6,814 bases of DNA from Candidatus Latescibacterota bacterium (GTDB lineage Bacteria > Blakebacterota > Blakebacteria > Blakebacterales > Blakebacteraceae), in assembly GCA_023135015.1 (NCBI GenBank), contig JAGLTZ010000060.1, forward strand, positions 1 through 6,814, written 5' to 3'. The position numbers and the translations under genes were made by a program. The stretch's first letter is position 1. Each line of letters starts with the position of its first letter. This document shows positions 4,300 to 6,814 of this stretch, in pieces. Below the pieces are notes generated by a model that did not search any database, had not been told where the DNA came from, and saw nothing but the letters and a program-made list of their open reading frames with translations.

Positions 4300-6814
4300 A
4301 TGAAACACAGTAGAGTCAGACTTATTCACCAGTTGCTCCCGCTGGCTCTAATTGCGGGATACGCAATATGTCTTACATCTGCCGCAGGCCAGGAAATCGA
4401 GCAGGATCCCCTCCTGAGAAAGCACTGGGAATATCCGAACACACCGGCTGCAAGAGCGCGCATGGCTTCCGATCCTCTGGCCTACCGGTTCCGCCGGGCG
4501 CTGTTCGGCGTCGCCGAGAGAGCCCGCGCCGTCAGGGCGGCTATCGCCTCGGGCCGGATGAGCCATGCTGCTGCCCGTGCGAGCGGAATGAGCACCGCGG
4601 TCGAAGGCACCTACCTCTTCCCCGTCATTGTGGGAGCGTTTGCAGCGCCCGACTCCGCCAGGCCTACAGATTTCAACCTCGCCGACCTCAACAGCAGGCT
4701 CTGGGACCAGAACTACAGCGACGAGACCCACCGCAATGGCTCGGTACGCGACTTCTACGAGGAGGTCTCCTACGGCCGGCTGCACCTGAGCGGAGATATA
4801 TACGGATACGTGCAGGCCGACAACCAGGTCGGCCACTACGTGGATCAGAGCGGTAATGAGCAGTCGGGGTTCATGGACTGGCTCAATCAGATGATCGTAA
4901 CAATCGATACAAGCGGAAGCGGGGTGGATTTCAGCAAATACGACGGTGACGGAGACGGCTTTGTGGACACACTGGTTCTGATACACAACCTGGTGGGCGC
5001 CGAGGCACAAAATATCTACTCTCCAACCACAGGTTTCTGGTCACACCGCTGGTCGTACGGCGGTGTGAACCAATACCCAAGCCTCGGTGGGGTCGGCTTC
5101 TGGAGGCCCTACTATACCGACGATCTCGATCCGAACGCGCCAGGCAACGGCAACAGCTCCGGTGTGATCATGATCGACGATTACGTGATGCAGCCGCTGC
5201 TTAATTACAATCACTTACTAGTAAGTAATCCTGCACAGAAGATGATCGATATCGGTGTCTTCGCCCACGAGCTGGGACACGCCTTCGGTCTGCCTGACTT
5301 CTATGACACCGATGGTGGGGGTTCGGGGGGTGAGAGCGAGGGCCTGGGACACTGGTGCCTTATGGCAAGCGGCTCGTGGCGCAGGTCATACAGCCCCGCC
5401 CACATCGGCGCGTGGGGGAAAATATATCTGGGATGGGTCACCCCTGTCGTGATCACCGACATCGACACCATGGGCATCCAGATCCCCAGTGTCGAGAACC
5501 ACGAGTTCATTCTCAAGATCCACACCTCCCAGATGGACCCCCGGGAATATTTCCTGATCGAAAACCGCCAGCCGATCGGGTTCGACGAGCACCTGCACGG
5601 TGGTGGCGGCCTTCTCATCTACCACATCAACGACCAGGTGACCACGAGCAACAGGAACCCGGCCGACCTGCGCTGGGCGTTGGAGCAGGCGGACGGCTTC
5701 TTCCACCTCGAAAACAACAAGAACCGCGGCGACGCAGGTGATCCCTGGCCGGGCTCGTGGAACAGGACCTACTTCTGGTACAACAACATCCCCAGCAGCG
5801 AAACGCGCCTCAAGCTCGACAGCTACGTGGAGGTCGTGCTGAAAACAGGCAGCGGAAACACAATGACGGTAGACATAATAGCAACGCCTGCCTTCCTGCT
5901 GACTGATCCCGATGACGGCGCCCTGCTGACCGACCCCACCCCCAACCTGACGTGGCAGCACTACTTCCCCCCAGCCGACTGGGGTAGTGTCACCTACGAG
6001 GTGCAGCTGGATACCGCAAAGACCTTCACAACCGCCCAGCTCGACACAACAGCCAGCGCCGGCATCACATGGAACAAACCGATCATAGAGAACCGGATTT
6101 ATTACTGGCGTGTCCGGGCCTTTGATGACCTGGGGCACACCCGCATCAACAGCGGCGGCCCGCGAATGCTTACCGTTGACGCCACCGCGCCGGTCCTATC
6201 CCTGGGCGCCCTCCGTAATCCGCTGCTTCCCGACCAGCTGGACGTCTTCCTGATCTCAACCGAGATATTGACCTCCTATACCGTAACAGTCGGCGGAGTC
6301 CCTCTGACCATGAGCGGTGTTAATGCTGAAAGCGCTTTCATCCTGGTCGGAGACTATAAACTGATCACCACCGGTACTGTTTCAATTCATGCGGAGGGAT
6401 GCGATGCAGCAGGAAACTCCGATTCCGTCGACGCTGAGCTTTCGGTGGCAACCGTCTCGTCCGCCTCGATCACAGACCTCACATCCGCCGATGGTATGCT
6501 CACCGTCCGCATACCGGCAGGGGCCGTAATGGGTGATGGTCTCGCAGTCATATTTCAGAGAGACGACCCGGAGCGGACATTCGCAGGAAAGATCCTTCCT
6601 TACGGGCTTGGCGGCGGCTCCTCTCGAAGCAGCCCGATCTCACCACTCTACTGGGTGGACGTTCCCGATCAGCTGCCCGGACGCAAGGTCACAGTCACCA
6701 TACATTGGACACCCGATCTGGTCAGGCCGGGCCAGATGCCGACAATCTGGCGTCAGGATGGCAACCGCTGGGTACCTCTTTCTACAGCTGTTGACCTGAA
6801 CAGCGGACTGGCGT
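4300..6814 (+). CDS. Secreted M6-family (immune inhibitor A-like) zinc metalloprotease with FN3/Ig-like repeats; 3' end outside window
   Basis: At least 838 residues are visible without a stop. Residues 1 to about 29 are a Sec signal peptide: basic KHSRVR, then hydrophobic LLPLALIAGYAICLTSA, cleavage near Ala28-Gly30. A probable propeptide rich in Ala and Arg runs to about residue 105. The peptidase domain follows, with SVRDFYEEVSYGRL (148-161), typical of M6. An Asp-rich YDGDGDGFVD (214-223) may bind calcium. HELGHAFGLPDFYD (323-336) is an HExxHxxGxxD zinc site with catalytic Glu324 and Asp333 as possible third ligand. A Met-turn-like CLMASGSW carries Met355. After about residue 530 come an FN3-like module (532-625, with YEVQLDT and YYWRVRAFDD), an Ig-like module (about 628-720, starting DATAPVLSL), and a further module with IPAGAV (738-743). 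The protein should degrade extracellular protein; a C-terminal sorting signal may lie beyond the window. It is divergent from gpgP, with no evident functional link. Oddity: a palindromic, AT-rich 18-nt segment 12 codons before the active site. Confidence 0.9.
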   Translation, partial: MKHSRVRLIHQLLPLALIAGYAICLTSAAGQEIEQDPLLRKHWEYPNTPAARARMASDPLAYRFRRALFGVAERARAVRAAIASGRMSHAAARASGMSTAVEGTYLFPVIVGAFAAPDSARPTDFNLADLNSRLWDQNYSDETHRNGSVRDFYEEVSYGRLHLSGDIYGYVQADNQVGHYVDQSGNEQSGFMDWLNQMIVTIDTSGSGVDFSKYDGDGDGFVDTLVLIHNLVGAEAQNIYSPTTGFWSHRWSYGGVNQYPSLGGVGFWRPYYTDDLDPNAPGNGNSSGVIMIDDYVMQPLLNYNHLLVSNPAQKMIDIGVFAHELGHAFGLPDFYDTDGGGSGGESEGLGHWCLMASGSWRRSYSPAHIGAWGKIYLGWVTPVVITDIDTMGIQIPSVENHEFILKIHTSQMDPREYFLIENRQPIGFDEHLHGGGGLLIYHINDQVTTSNRNPADLRWALEQADGFFHLENNKNRGDAGDPWPGSWNRTYFWYNNIPSSETRLKLDSYVEVVLKTGSGNTMTVDIIATPAFLLTDPDDGALLTDPTPNLTWQHYFPPADWGSVTYEVQLDTAKTFTTAQLDTTASAGITWNKPIIENRIYYWRVRAFDDLGHTRINSGGPRMLTVDATAPVLSLGALRNPLLPDQLDVFLISTEILTSYTVTVGGVPLTMSGVNAESAFILVGDYKLITTGTVSIHAEGCDAAGNSDSVDAELSVATVSSASITDLTSADGMLTVRIPAGAVMGDGLAVIFQRDDPERTFAGKILPYGLGGGSSRSSPISPLYWVDVPDQLPGRKVTVTIHWTPDLVRPGQMPTIWRQDGNRWVPLSTAVDLNSGLA
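5209..5230. repeat. 14-bp perfect palindrome flanked by 4-bp direct repeats inside the M6 protease gene
   Basis: ACTTACTAGTAAGT (5213-5226) is its own reverse complement and is bracketed by AATC at 5209-5212 and 5227-5230. One repeat plus the palindrome is 18 nt, so the reading frame is kept and six residues (HLLVSN, 305-310) are encoded. The codons TTA, CTA, GTA and AGT differ from the GC-ending codons that dominate the gene. It looks like a small in-frame insertion with target duplication, but chance is possible. Confidence 0.45.

Noticed and set aside
4300..4390. Possible lipobox (GYAIC) in the signal peptide of the M6 protease
   Set aside because: The residues before Cys24 do not fit the [LVI][ASTVI][GAS]C pattern, and a normal Sec cleavage site follows, so a lipoprotein is not supported.
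4348..5010. A 220-codon open frame on the minus strand over the protease propeptide and N-terminal peptidase region
   Set aside because: It is antisense to the protease, has no recognisable motif or ribosome site, and covers conserved M6 sequence on the other strand.
5386..6138. A 250-codon open frame on the minus strand inside the M6 protease gene
   Set aside because: It is antisense to a well-supported protein with intact motifs. Its translation is rich in Val, Gly and Arg without any recognisable domain, as expected for the opposite strand of a GC-rich gene.

Overview
The window is moderately GC-rich by eye and gene-dense. It holds six protein-coding genes, two of them cut by the window edges, and I saw no tRNA, rRNA, CRISPR array, transposase or phage gene. 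The gene mix is a glucosylglycerate-type osmolyte pathway, an Fe-S type Rrf2 regulator, two-component proteins, and a large secreted M6 metalloprotease with FN3/Ig-like repeats. This suggests a free-living Gram-negative-type bacterium, perhaps of the FCB superphylum or a related uncultured lineage. That placement is inference; no phylogenetic marker is present.

Layout. (1) 1-945 (+): C-terminal part of a sensor histidine kinase. Its ATP-binding domain looks good, but the usual phospho-accepting His is Arg. (2) 979-1362 (-): a single-domain response regulator, convergent with the kinase. It keeps the phospho-acceptor Asp but has Lys at the second position of the acidic pair. (3) 1344-1793 (-): an Rrf2-family regulator with three cysteines placed as in IscR/NsrR. 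It overlaps the receiver gene by 19 nt and is driven by a clear sigma70-type promoter (TTGACG, 17 bp, TATAAG) with dyads over and upstream of it. (4) 1944-3161 (-) and 3230-4159 (-): a two-gene cluster, transcribed phosphatase first. It encodes a HAD-IIB glycosyl-3-phosphoglycerate phosphatase and a GT81-type glucosyl-3-phosphoglycerate synthase. (5) 4160-4299: a divergent intergenic region with a long imperfect hairpin. (6) 4300-6814 (+): a secreted multi-domain M6 metalloprotease running off the right edge.

How the genes fit together. The synthase would join a nucleotide-activated glucose to 3-phosphoglycerate, and the phosphatase would release glucosylglycerate, a compatible solute of salt, heat or nitrogen stress. 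The rrf2-receiver pair looks like one transcription unit that senses redox state, NO or iron-sulfur status. The convergent kinase and receiver each depart from the canonical phosphotransfer residues, which makes the pair the most unusual aspect of the window. I did not find a convincing wholly new system. The best leads are the kinase/receiver substitutions, the Rrf2-receiver coupling with its promoter dyads, the divergent-region hairpin, and a palindromic apparent 18-nt insert close to the protease active site.
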